NCBI RefSeq assembly: GCF_019890615.1
Contig: NZ_JAINVZ010000015.1
Location: 1-64,000 of the forward strand
Source of the DNA: Streptantibioticus parmotrematis
GTDB taxonomy: Bacteria > Actinomycetota > Actinomycetes > Streptomycetales > Streptomycetaceae
Direction of reading: 5' to 3'
Length of the DNA stretch: 64,000 bases
In this document: one piece after another, positions 39,433 to 47,640 of the stretch
Position numbering within the stretch: the stretch's first letter is position 1
Layout: each line of letters opens with the position of its first letter
Notes under the pieces: model-generated
Seen by the model: the letters and a program-made list of their open reading frames with translations, nothing else
Database searches by the model: none
Told to the model about the DNA's origin: nothing
Position numbers and translations under genes: made by a program

Positions 39433-39780
39433 GTGGCAGATGAACACAACTTTCCCGAGATGCACAGCCCAGTCGTTGCCATGGCCATCACCTCGGCCAG
39501 CGGCCCTCACGTCGTGCTGACCCTGACGGGTGAATTGCACACAGGGCGGCTGCAGGAACTCGAGGAGCTGCTCGCCGACCCGCGGCTGCATGAAGCTCAA
39601 GAATGGGTCCTGGAAATGGCCAGCGTCAGGCGCCTTGACCTGGCATGTGCCTACGCACTGCTCCGCGCGGCCACCCGACGGCCGCAACTCGACGCTTTGA
39701 CCTTCCGCGGCGCCACGCGCCCCGTGCAGCGGTCCCTCAGAGACGCTGGCCTCGGGGCAGTCGGAACCATCGAACCATGA
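39433..39780 (+). CDS. STAS-domain anti-anti-sigma factor-like protein (first)
   Basis: A 115-aa single-domain protein. GPHVVLTLTGELHTGRLQEL is the first strand pair and helix of a STAS fold. EWVLEMASVRRLDLACAYAL follows, where a phosphorylatable Ser or Thr is normally found (D-S/T-S/T-G); here the site is RRLDLACAYAL, lacking that Ser/Thr. GTG 39433 is preceded by AAGGTCAAGG. Such proteins antagonise anti-sigma factors of the SigB/SigF system or act as transport-associated modules. The missing phospho-site suggests constitutive or altered regulation. The stop overlaps a short ORF by ATGA at 39777. Confidence 0.75.
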   Translation: MADEHNFPEMHSPVVAMAITSASGPHVVLTLTGELHTGRLQELEELLADPRLHEAQEWVLEMASVRRLDLACAYALLRAATRRPQLDALTFRGATRPVQRSLRDAGLGAVGTIEP

Positions 39781-39944
39781 GCGGCGACGCTCTCGGGCAG
39801 CAGTCCGCAAGGCCTGAGCCGGGAGCGCGCAAGGTAGTCGCCCTCCTCCTCGCACGGGCACGCGCGACCCGACCCGGGAGGCGTTCGTTGCCCTGGCTGC
39901 CGGAGCACCGCCTGGTCACCTTCGACGAAGGCGGCCGCGGGTGA
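39777..39944 (+). CDS. Possible 55-aa coupled small protein
   Basis: ATG 39777 overlaps the STAS gene stop (ATGA), and the frame runs 55 codons to 39944. The product is basic (KVVALLLARARATRPGRRSL) without motif. The overlap is suggestive, but short GC-rich frames arise easily, so it is weakly supported. Confidence 0.25.
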   Translation: MSGDALGQQSARPEPGARKVVALLLARARATRPGRRSLPWLPEHRLVTFDEGGRG

Positions 39945-40053
39945 CGAGTCGGCTCTGCGCGGCTCCAGGCACTTCTTGCCGTCATGGACTCTGGCGCGAC
40001 GTCGTCCTGGTCGAGCGCCGCAGCCTGACGGTGATTGCACCCGCGATGCGGCG

Positions 40054-40302
40054 TCACGCGTTCTCGGGAGGCCCCGGGTCGAGCGGTCGGCACAGTACCA
40101 GGCCCACCGGCCGCGCCGTCGCCTCGTCACTGGGCGGCTGCTGGTTGACCCGCCGCTGGGCTTTCGCGAGGTTCACGGCCATGCCGACAGGCGCGTACAC
40201 AAAGCCGTTCGACTCCTCCACCACCGTGGTGCGTCCGGAAGGGCTGGCACCGGGGCCCAGGATTGGACGCACCGGGCGGCTTGCACGTCGATCTACGTGC
40301 AC
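40054..40302 (-). CDS. Small uncharacterised protein, 82 aa
   Basis: This minus-strand frame from GTG 40302 shows the strong GC3 bias of real genes, for example in the segment encoding TTVVEESNGFVYAPVGMAVN, then LAKAQRRVNQQPPSDEATAR and PVGLVLCRPLDPGPP. A GGGACGGCGG purine stretch precedes the start. I recognise no domain. It is divergent from the 40412 gene with 109 bp between them, room for two promoters. It could also be the surviving 3' end of a longer gene. Confidence 0.45.
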   Translation of the reverse strand: MHVDRRASRPVRPILGPGASPSGRTTVVEESNGFVYAPVGMAVNLAKAQRRVNQQPPSDEATARPVGLVLCRPLDPGPPENA

Positions 40303-40411
40303 CCGCCGTCCCGGCACGCCAAGCTGTGGCGGGCCCATGCCGTGAGAGCCGGTGCGCGCCGGGCAGAGGTGACAATGAAGGTCCGTGGCACTCTGGGGTC
40401 CAGGAGGAGAC

Positions 40412-40942
40412 ATGTCCGCTGACGCTGACGACGGCGGTGAGACGGACGGTCGGATCGACCAGAAGCACGGCTTCGGGCGGCACGAGACACCCGAAGCGCG
40501 TGCCGACCGGCGATGGGCGGAAATGCTCCAGGAGGTGCGCGTCACCCAGACCGGCGCACAGATCCTCTTCGGTTTCCTGCTCAGCGTGGCCTTCACTCCG
40601 CGCTTCACCCAACTGGGCGGCTTCGACAAGGCGTTGTACGCCACCACCGTCTTGCTCGGTGCCCTGGCGACCGGCGCGCTCGTCGCACCAGTCTCCCTGC
40701 ACCGGATGCTCGCCGGCCACCGGCGCAAGCCCGAACTGGTGACAATGACGGGACGACTGGTCGTCGTCGGCATGACGCTGCTCGCCGCCGCCGTCGTGTG
40801 CGCCGTCCTCCTCCTGCTGCGCGTTGCGCTGGGCGGCGGCTGGGCCTGGGGACTCGCGGCGGCGGTCCTGGCCTGGTTCGCCGTCTGCTGGCTGCTCCTG
40901 CCGACCGCCCTGCGGCACTACCTCGACCGTCCGGGAACCTAG
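40412..40942 (+). CDS. Four-helix integral membrane protein (DUF6328-like)
   Basis: A 176-aa protein, ATG 40412, with AGGAGGAGA directly upstream. The N-terminal 45 residues are charged (EARADRRWAEMLQEVRVTQT). Four hydrophobic helices follow at about residues 53-73, 77-97, 112-135 and 139-160 (for example VVVGMTLLAAAVVCAVLLLL, and WAWGLAAAVLAWFAVCWLLL), with short loops. The layout and the motif ELRVTQTG-x-QILFGFLL-type start match the small DUF6328 family of actinobacterial membrane proteins. Function unknown. The family label is from memory of the motif and should be read as probable. Confidence 0.75.
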   Translation: MSADADDGGETDGRIDQKHGFGRHETPEARADRRWAEMLQEVRVTQTGAQILFGFLLSVAFTPRFTQLGGFDKALYATTVLLGALATGALVAPVSLHRMLAGHRRKPELVTMTGRLVVVGMTLLAAAVVCAVLLLLRVALGGGWAWGLAAAVLAWFAVCWLLLPTALRHYLDRPGT

Positions 40943-40967
40943 TGCCGCTGTCCGTTCTCGCCTGATG

Positions 40968-41152
40968 TGGCGAGCACTCGGCCCGCTGGTCTGCGGCTCG
41001 CCAGGTCCGGCGTTCTCCTGGTTGCGCATCGTGTCCCAACCCTTCTGGCGAATCTGGGGCGTTCCGTTGTGGCGACCACTCATCGCCCTGGGGTTCGCCA
41101 GGTCGTCTGAGAACTCGCCACCGCGCTCGCCACACCTCGTGAGCGTTCGCCA
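40968..41152. repeat. Cluster of eight TCGCCA/TGGCGA hexamers
   Basis: TGGCGA occurs at 40968, 41046 and 41070, and TCGCCA at 40998, 41095, 41115, 41127 and 41147, eight copies in 185 bp. Three extend to TCGCCAGGTC, and two of these (41094 and 41146) share TTCGCCAGGTCG, one variable base, then CTGAG. The cluster abuts the broken end of the ISL3-type fragment. It resembles subterminal binding sites of a transposon or a regulator array. No gene is credible here. Confidence 0.5.
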
Positions 41153-41171
41153 GGTCGGCTGAGATCCGACA

Positions 41172-41584
41172 CCAGCCCGGCCTGCCAGTGCCAGGCCGAC
41201 CGAGGCCAGCGTCGAACGCAGACGCTCGCTCCACCGGCCGTATCTCCTGGTCAGCCCCGGCACCTGCTCGACGAACGTCCGCCGTCCGCACGAAGCGTTC
41301 GGGCAGAAGAACCGGCGAACGTGCAGGCAGACGACCACCCGCCGCCCCGCCGTGGGCACATCAGCCGGGAATTGCAGGTAGGAGCTGTGTACCCGGCTCG
41401 ACCAGCTCCCGCAATCCGGACAAGCCGAGCCGGTCGTCCTCACGCGGGCCTCGATGCGTATCGCGTCGTTGTTCACGTCTACCGACAGCACCGCCACGTC
41501 TGCGATCGACGGGAACAACAGCTCCTCCAGCCGGAGCGTCGTCTCTTCCAGGGCGCCGAACTGTCGGCACGCCAAGATCGCCAC
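41172..41584 (-). pseudogene. ISL3-family transposase, N-terminal fragment
   Basis: The minus-strand frame from 41584 encodes about 137 residues typical of ISL3 transposases. The N-terminus ends LEELLFPSIADVAVLSVDVN. A zinc-binding region follows, CPDCGSWSSRVHSSYLQFPA, then RRFFCPNASCGRRTFVEQVP (paired Cys). After LALAGRAG the match breaks off, near 41172, and the catalytic DDE half is missing. It is therefore a remnant. The breakpoint adjoins the TCGCCA repeat cluster. Confidence 0.8.
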
Positions 41585-41662
41585 TGATTATTTTCGGGCA
41601 ACTTCCGGGCGGCCCATCTCGACGTCAGTGGTCACTCACCGTGTCGCTTCACGGAAGTTGAG

Positions 41663-42568
41663 CTAGGCAGTTTCGTTTGGATCAGTAGGTCGTTGGTCTG
41701 GTGTGTCGTTGACTGATGTGCAGTGGGCGCGGATTGAGCCCTTACTCCCGGACCGCACGCCGAGAGGCGGCGAGGCCGCTGGCGAGACCATCGTGAGGTG
41801 ATCGACGCGATCGCCTTCAAGTTCCAGACTGGAACGCAGTGGGTTCACCTGCCGGAGAAGTACGGCAACTGGCGAGGGGTCTACAACCGGCTGCGGATGT
41901 GGGCTGTCGACGGCACGTGGAAGCGGGTCTTCACCGCCCTGGTGGCCCAGGCCGACGCGGACGAGGACCTCGACTGGGCCGTCTCGGTGGACTCTACGAT
42001 CGTGCGGGCTCACCAGCACGCGGCCGGGGCCCGCAAAAAGGGGCCCCGGCCGGCGAGCCGGACGACCATGCCATCGGCCGGTCCCGCGGCGGACTGACCA
42101 CGAAGATCCACCTCGCTGCCGATGCCCGTTGCCGGCCCCTCGCGTTCGTTCTCACCGCCGGACAAGCCGGTGATGCACCTGCCTTCACCGATGTCATGGC
42201 CCGCCTGCGTGTTCCCCGTCGGCGAGGACGACCACGCACCAGGCCGGATCTGGTCTTGGCCGACAAGGCGTACTCCTCCCGCGCCATCCGCGAGCACTTG
42301 CGCAAGCGCGGCATCCGGGCAGTGATCCCCATCCCCGCCGACCAACGCGCACACCGGCTACGTCGGGGCAGCCTCGGCGGCAGGCCACCAGCCTTCGACC
42401 GCGAGACCTACAAACAGCGCAACACCGTCGAACGGTGCATCAACCGCCTCAAGCAATGGCGAGGCATCGCCACCCGCTACTACAAGAACGCCACCACCTA
42501 CCTGGCCGGACTCCACATCGCGGGCATCTTCCTCTGGTCCGCCCGATGATCCAAACGAAACTGCCTAG
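41663..42568 (+). mobile_element. IS5-family element with 22-bp perfect terminal repeats
   Basis: The ends 41663-41684 and 42547-42568 are perfect inverted repeats beginning CTAGGCAGTTTCGTTTGG. The outer CTAG on both sides can be read as a 4-bp YTAR-type target duplication, as used by many IS5-family members. The 906-bp element carries one transposase region in shifted frames. A 334-bp end fragment of the same element lies inverted at 48475-48808. Confidence 0.9.
41703..42549 (+). pseudogene. IS5-family transposase with frameshifts
   Basis: GTG 41703 starts SLTDVQWARIEPLLPDRTP. Compared with the fragment at 48475-48808, this copy has two extra bases near 41765-41775, so the frame breaks at once. 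The next part reads IDAIAFKFQTGTQWVHLPEK to VSVDST (DDE Asp). A second shift at the AAAAAGGGG run (42035-42043) leads into GLTTKIHLAADARCRPLAFV and ERCINRLKQWRGIATRYYKN. The second shift may be the programmed -1 frameshift known in part of this family. The first is a real lesion, so the copy is probably inactive. Confidence 0.75.
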
Positions 42569-42606
42569 GGGCGTTCGTCCGGATCACTAGGCTGCTGAGC
42601 GACGCC

Positions 42607-43251
42607 TTATGGGTGTGCTTCGCGGGCTTCAGCGGGTTGCGTGTGCCGGCCTTCCCTCAGGCAGCGCCGTAGTTCTTCTCCGTACGGTACGACGACGGCG
42701 AGGGTGATGGCGGCCGCGATCCCGGCCAGGTAGCCGACGGGCAGCCGCTGGTGGCGGGCCACCAGCCGCCAGGCGTTCGGGTCGCCCTCCCCTCCACGCA
42801 GTAGAGACCGTACCTGCCGCGGGTGCAGGCACATCAACGCTGCCAGGCCCGCGAACGGCAGGGCTTCAAGGAAGCTGTGGATGTGCTGCTCAACGGGTGT
42901 GACCTCGCGCTCGCTGCGCACCGCGGTGCGCACGTCCCACAGTGCGGTGGCCTCGTGGGCCCCGGTCGCGCCGAGCATGACGGCCAGCAGCATCGGGTTG
43001 ACCTCACACAGGAAGGCCAGCGTGATGGGCACCCCGACCTCGGTCATCATCAGCGCGTGGATGAGCGACTCGCGGGTGCCGGCGGTCTTCTCGATACGGG
43101 TGCGCCGGTGCATGACCCAGTCGGCAAGTCCGGGCGCGAACCAGGAGGGGAGCAAGCCGTACATCAGGTAGCGCAGCGTCGCGTCCTGGGCGTCGACCGC
43201 GGGGGATGCGGGCTGGATCACGGGTTTACGCAGCCAGCGGTTCAGCGACAC
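42607..43251 (-). CDS. Multi-pass membrane protein of unknown function
   Basis: A 214-aa protein with about four or five hydrophobic segments: YLMYGLLPSWFAPGLADWVM, LIHALMMTEVGVPITLAFLC, PMLLAVMLGATGAHEATALW, FLEALPFAGLAALMCLHPRQ and LAGIAAAITLAVVVPYG. Conserved-looking His and Glu within or near the helices (HRRTRIEKTAGTRESLIHAL, TGAHEATALWD, EQHIHSFLEALP) are reminiscent of membrane diiron or metal sites, but I cannot name the family. The gene lies between the IS5 element and the 43370 gene in the same orientation. A terminal stretch HTQPAEAREAHP is hydrophilic. Confidence 0.75.
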   Translation of the reverse strand: MSLNRWLRKPVIQPASPAVDAQDATLRYLMYGLLPSWFAPGLADWVMHRRTRIEKTAGTRESLIHALMMTEVGVPITLAFLCEVNPMLLAVMLGATGAHEATALWDVRTAVRSEREVTPVEQHIHSFLEALPFAGLAALMCLHPRQVRSLLRGGEGDPNAWRLVARHQRLPVGYLAGIAAAITLAVVVPYGEELRRCLREGRHTQPAEAREAHP

Positions 43252-43369
43252 GGGCGACTTCCGATCGGCCGGGGGCGGGCTGGACCGGCCGGTGGGCCGG
43301 TTCGCGCTGAGACGAGTGGTGGTACGGGGGGTGTGTGGCTCACGGGCCGGTCCTCCTGGCCTTCGGTGG

Positions 43370-43696
43370 TCAGCGGCCCAGGGCGTGGAGCAGTTCCTGC
43401 TTGCTCATGTGGGAGCGTCCCTCGATATTCTTCTTCTTCGCCTCCGCGTACAGCTGGTCCTTGGTGGGGCTCTGCGCGCCGCGGTGGGAGCGTTCGCCGC
43501 CACGCTGGGAGGCGGATTTCGGGTCCTTGGTCGAGGTGCGGCTGGCCGACTGCGACTCCCCGGAACGGGCCCGTTCCTTGTTGACCGTCCTCGATGCGAT
43601 CTCCTTGGCGCGACGTTCAGAGGCTCCACGCTGCTGCGCGCTGTCCTTGACGTGCTCGTACTGTCGCTCCCGCTTGCGGCTGGCTCCTGCAGGCAT
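43370..43696 (-). CDS. Small basic protein annotated in the family as plasmid stabilisation
   Basis: A 108-aa, very hydrophilic protein. ATG 43696 (PAGASRKRERQYEHVKDSAQ) is preferred over ATG 43705, with GAAGGG 9 nt upstream. The middle is Ser/Arg/Lys-rich (VNKERARSGESQSASRTSTK, then SQRGGERSHRGAQSPTKDQL). The last 35 residues (YAEAKKKNIEGRSHMSKQEL, then LHALGR) form a SAP/Rho-N-like helix-extended-helix that may bind nucleic acid. Homologues are widespread in streptomycetes, often with that plasmid-stabilisation name but without experimental basis. The surrounding stress genes fit a desiccation or DNA-protection role equally well. Confidence 0.8.
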   Translation of the reverse strand: MPAGASRKRERQYEHVKDSAQQRGASERRAKEIASRTVNKERARSGESQSASRTSTKDPKSASQRGGERSHRGAQSPTKDQLYAEAKKKNIEGRSHMSKQELLHALGR

Positions 43697-44022
43697 GGTC
43701 CTCATCCCTTCATCTGATCCTCACGCTGCTCCTGCCCTCTTCAGCCTGCCTGACGCAAATGGACTCGGCGCCGTCGAGCAGGCCAACCGGGGGGGGCCGC
43801 CCGGGGGCCACGCGCGTCAGGCCGGTGGGCCGGCCGTCCGCAGCGGACGTGCCTCGCAGCTGAGCCCAGCTGGCGGCGTCCTGCTCGGCGCGGGCGACAA
43901 GCCGTTTGACGTGTCCGGTTCAGGCCCGGCACGTGGCCGTGCGTGCCGCTGGGCGAGAACCCCGAAGCCTTACATGTCCTTCGGGGTGGGCGAGCCGGTG
44001 CCAGTTGGCGCCTGGCGACCCG
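43697..44022. other. Intergenic 326 bp
   Basis: Apart from a run of seven G near 43790 I see nothing distinctive. It must hold the promoter of the 43370 gene. The overlapping frames read as low-complexity Arg/Pro/Gly sequence, so no gene is called. Confidence 0.35.
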
Positions 44023-44322
44023 TCATGCGGGTTGCTGGTGTGCGGGCAAGGTGGAGAACAGCTCGGTGGCTACACGGATCAGTCGTCGTGGCTGGGGGCG
44101 CAAGCCGGTGATGATCACGGTGCGGCGGTGACGCTGGTCGTTCAGGAGGTGGAGTCCGGCCAGGTCCATGAACGGCACGTCGTGGAGGTCCCAGGTCACC
44201 ACGGTCACCGTCGAGGGCAGGGCCGCTACGGCATGGAGCAGGCTGGGCAGCGCGTCGAAGTCGATGTCGCCGTGCGGGGCGATCGAGGCATTGACCCCGT
44301 CGATCGTCTTGGTGACGTCCAT
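44023..44322 (-). CDS. STAS-domain anti-anti-sigma factor-like protein (second)
   Basis: A 99-aa single STAS domain, starting at ATG 44322 (MDVTKTIDGVNASIAPHGDI), where GGGGAAAGGGG lies about 7 nt upstream. A longer frame start at 44427 lacks a good site. Strands and helix follow the fold: DIDFDALPSLLHAVAALPST, then VTVVTWDLHDVPFMDLAGLH. The phospho-acceptor position (D-S/T-S-G in SpoIIAA) here reads PFMDLAGLHLL, again without Ser/Thr, as in the first STAS protein. It lies divergent from the second sigma factor gene, so a role in controlling it is plausible. Confidence 0.8.
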   Translation of the reverse strand: MDVTKTIDGVNASIAPHGDIDFDALPSLLHAVAALPSTVTVVTWDLHDVPFMDLAGLHLLNDQRHRRTVIITGLRPQPRRLIRVATELFSTLPAHQQPA

Positions 44323-44642
44323 GCAGAACCCCTTTCCCCGGGGGCCCGGGCTCAAAAACTCGAGGTTTCGCAGCAGGGAGCATGAGACGGACAGCGCTGG
44401 GTTGCGCAAGCGGCGTACACCGCCCATGAGCGGGTCGGGCCCGCCCCACCCGGGACGGCAGCCAGCCGCGGGGCCCGGCTGCGGCCCCGGCGCAGGACAG
44501 CAGCGCGAGGCCCGAACCCGCCTACGCCTGGCTGTGCGGGCTCATCGGTTCCCTGCGAGCCGGCCCCTTCGGTCATGTGGACGCAAGAGCTGGGTAGACG
44601 CGAGATCGGAATGTGTCATTCCCCCAGGCCAGGAGATGCGCG
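44323..44642. promoter_or_regulatory. Divergent promoter region between STAS and sigma genes
   Basis: This 320-bp region contains GGGTAG at 44592-44597, 45 bp before the sigma start, with GGTCAT about 15 nt upstream. This is a weak resemblance to the GTTT/GGGTAY promoters used by the SigB group, which would make the sigma gene autoregulated. The rest is GC-rich without visible genes. Confidence 0.3.
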
Positions 44643-45503
44643 ATGGCATCACAGCTGCAGCAGGCCCGCGAGAGCACGACGAAGAACGAGACCAGCCGGT
44701 CGCGAGGGGCGCAGCGAAAGCCCGCGGGCGGGGTGGCGCAGGCGCGGGCCTGGTCGGCGGTGCTGTTTCGGCGGCTGGCGGTGCTGGAGGAGGGCACCAG
44801 CGAGTACCAGTCCGTGCGCAACGCCCTGGTCGAGGCCAATACGGGGCTGGTGGGGTTCGCTGTCAAGCGGTTCAGTGACCGGACCGAGCAGGTGGAGGAC
44901 ATCTACCAGGTCGGCGTGGTCGGCCTGATCAAAGCGGTCAACCGCTTCGACCCCGACTACGGGGTGGAATTCGTCAGCTTCGCCATGCCCACCATTGTCG
45001 GCGAGATCAAGCGCTTCTTCCGCGACACCAACTGGTCAGTGCGCGTACCACGGCGGCTGCAGGAACTACGCATTGACCTTGCCAGGGCCACCGACCAGCT
45101 GGCCGTGGAACTCGACCATGCCCCCACCACCGCCGAACTCGCCGGCCGCGCCGGCGTGCGCGAGGAAGAGGTACTGGAGAGCCAGATGGCCGCCAGCGCG
45201 TATTCCGCCTCCTCCCTCGATGCTCCCGTCTTCCACGACCAGCCCGACGACGATGGCACCGTCTGGGCAGAACGGGTCGGGGACACGGACCCGGCACTGG
45301 AGAGCGTCGAGAACCTCATCGCCCTCAAGCCGCTCATCGCCGCGCTCCCCCTGCGGGAGCGCACCATCTTGTCGATGCGCTTCAGCGACGACATGACCCA
45401 GTCCGCCATCGCCGCCCGGATCGGCATCTCCCAGATGCACGTCTCCCGCCTGCTCGCCCAGACCCTGGGCAAGCTGCGCGAACACCTCCTCGCACCCTCC
45501 TGA
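44643..45503 (+). CDS. SigB/SigF-family RNA polymerase sigma factor (copy 2)
   Basis: A 286-aa alternative sigma factor, starting at ATG 44643 (MASQLQQARESTTKNETSRS), with AGGAG 7 nt upstream; an earlier GTG at 44613 is less likely. Region 2 is DIYQVGVVGLIKAVNRFDPD, then GVEFVSFAMPTIVGEIKRFF, the same as copy 1. Region 4 is LPLRERTILSMRFSDDMTQS, then AIAARIGISQMHVSRLLAQT. The two differ mainly in the N-terminus and the region 3-4 linker. It would direct RNA polymerase to stress promoters of the GTTT/GGGTAY type. A strong terminator lies about 120 bp after the stop. Confidence 0.95.
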   Translation: MASQLQQARESTTKNETSRSRGAQRKPAGGVAQARAWSAVLFRRLAVLEEGTSEYQSVRNALVEANTGLVGFAVKRFSDRTEQVEDIYQVGVVGLIKAVNRFDPDYGVEFVSFAMPTIVGEIKRFFRDTNWSVRVPRRLQELRIDLARATDQLAVELDHAPTTAELAGRAGVREEEVLESQMAASAYSASSLDAPVFHDQPDDDGTVWAERVGDTDPALESVENLIALKPLIAALPLRERTILSMRFSDDMTQSAIAARIGISQMHVSRLLAQTLGKLREHLLAPS

Positions 45504-45625
45504 CCACCCGTAACAGCCCCGCAGTGCCACCAGGACCGTGCTGCGTCCTCCCGGCACGCTGGCGACACCTCGACAACGGCGAAGGACGGGAAACCAGACC
45601 TAGAAGTCTCATGAAGATCTTGGGT

Positions 45626-45670
45626 TCTGGCCCTGCCGCGTGAGCGGCAGGGCCAGACTGTTTTGTTGTG
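45626..45670 (+). terminator. Strong factor-independent terminator
   Basis: TCTGGCCCTGCCGC (45626-45639) pairs perfectly with GCGGCAGGGCCAGA (45644-45657) around loop GTGA, followed by a T-rich stretch (CTGTTTTGTTGTGG). It is the clearest intrinsic terminator in the window and ends the sigma factor transcript. Confidence 0.85.
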
Positions 45671-46028
45671 GTGATGGGGGAATGGGCCGGGGAGACGGTC
45701 GGTCCGGATGTGTGGGAGACCTGTCGTGTCAGCGGTCACGTAATTCCCCATGATCTGCATGATCAGCGCCACGTAGTTCCCCACCCGCGTGGTCACGATT
45801 CCCCACCGGGGCGCCGACCACCGATGGTGCCGCCGACCATGCTCGGACTGGCGTGATGTTCCCTGTTTCGGGTGGTTTGATCACTGATCAGTCATTCCTT
45901 GCGAATCGACCGGGTTCCCCATGGGCATGCCGGTGCTCGGGTTGAGGGCCTGGGTCTTCCGGAGCCGTCGCGGTCCCTCGACCTGCGAGTCGAGACGGAC
46001 GCACCGGATGGCAAGGAGAACGTTCACC

Positions 46029-47640
46029 GTGGTCGACATCATCGAGATCTACGTGCACTGGTACGCGGGCCGGTCCAAGAGCCAGGTGTCCACCTCGCTG
46101 GGGGGGACCGCAAGACGATCAGGAAGTATCTGGCGCCGGCGGAGAAGGCGGGGATCACCCCGGGCGGGCCGCCCATGACCGAGACGGACTGGGCCAAGCT
46201 GCTCAAGAGCTGGTTCCCGGAGCTCACGAGCCGGAAGCTGAACCAGGTCCGGTGGGACGAGATCGAGCCGCACCGCGACTACGTCAAGGAACTGCTGAAG
46301 ACAACGACGGTCACCACGATCCATCAACGGCTCCGTGAAGAGGGCAAGTTGACGGTGTCGCTGACGACGTTCCGCCGCTGGGTGCGCGAGAACCTGCCCG
46401 ACGAGGCGGCCCGCTCCAAGGTCACGGTGCTGCGGGGCGACGTCGAGCCGGGCTCGGAGGCCCAGATCGACTACGGCTTCCTGGGCCAGTGGATCAACCC
46501 CACCAGTGGGAAACGGCACCGGATCTGGGCTTTTGTGATGGTGTTGCCCGCCTCGCGGCACATGTTCGTCCGCCCGGTGACACACATGGACCAGCACGCC
46601 TGGACCCTCGCACACGCCGAAGCCTTCCGCTTCTTCGGCGGCGTCCCGCGCCGCCTGGTCCCGGACAACCTCAAGACCGGGGTCGACAAGCCGGACCTCT
46701 ACGACCCGAAGATCAACCGGTCCTATGCCGAACTCGCCACCTACTACCAGACGTTGGTGGATCCGGCTCGCGCGGCGAAGCCGAAGGACAAGCCGCGGGT
46801 CGAGCGGCCCATGCCCTATGTCCGCGACTCGTTCTGGAGCGGGCGGACGTTCACCTCGCTGGAGCACATGCAGGCCGAGGCTCTGCTCTGGGCAACGAAC
46901 GTCGCAGGTCAGCGGCAGTGCCGCCCCTTGGGCGGCGCGAAACCGCAGTCCGTCTTCGAGGCGGTGGAGGCCAAGGCCCTCCTCCCGCTGCCCGAGGAGC
47001 CGTTCGTGCTGGCCAGATGGTCACAGGCCACCGTCGGCCCGGACATCCACATCAAGGTCGGCCGCACCCTCTACTCGGTGCCCTGGAAACTGATCGGCCG
47101 CCGCGTCGATGTCCGCTCCACCGCGACCATGGTGCAGGTGTTCCACGAGGGCGAGCTGGTCAAGACCCACGCGGCCCTTGAGCAGGGCAAACGCACCGAC
47201 AAGAACGATTACCCGCCGGAGAAGATCGCCTTCCAGATGCGCACGCCGATCTGGTGCCGCGGCCAAGCCTCGCAGGTCGGGGACGCCTGCCGTCAGGTGA
47301 TCGACCAGCTGCTGGAGGTCAACGCCCTCTACCGGCCGCGGGCCGCCCAGGGAGTGCTCGGGCTGCGCAAGAAGTACGGCGACACCAGGCTGGAGGCCGC
47401 CTGCCGCAAGGCGGTCGTGGTCGGTGACCCGTCCTACCGGACCGTCAAGGGCATCCTGGTCGCCGGCACCGAGACCGACCCGGAACCCGAGACCGGCGAC
47501 GCCGGGGCCGCGGCCTTCCTGCACGGCCCGAGGGCCTGTTCGCCGCCACCGTCCCCCTGCAGATCCCCGGCGACGTTCACGACGAGCAGGGTCACGCCGA
47601 CGCCGACGCCGATGTCGATGCCGAGGAGGCCGGCCGGTGA
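46029..47640 (+). pseudogene. istA: IS21-family transposase IstA, two frameshifts
   Basis: From GTG 46029 (AAGGAGA upstream) the frame reads VDIIEIYVHWYAGRSKSQVS, then breaks at a run of seven G (46100-46106). It resumes one frame over as DRKTIRKYLAPAEKAGITPG. The integrase core follows, with KVTVLRGDVEPGSEAQIDYG (first Asp), RLVPDNLKTGVDK (second Asp), and the IstA C-terminal beta domain (RTLYSVPWKLIGRRVDVRST). A second 1-nt loss in CCC at 47527-47529 displaces the natural end, which reads GLFAATVPLQIPGDVHDEQG. Both lesions are in homopolymers, so sequencing error is possible. Confidence 0.8.

Noticed and set aside
40127-41584. A 485-codon minus-strand frame as one transposase
   Set aside because: Only the first 137 codons match ISL3 transposases; after the break the frame has no homology and crosses the repeat cluster and a gene on the other strand.
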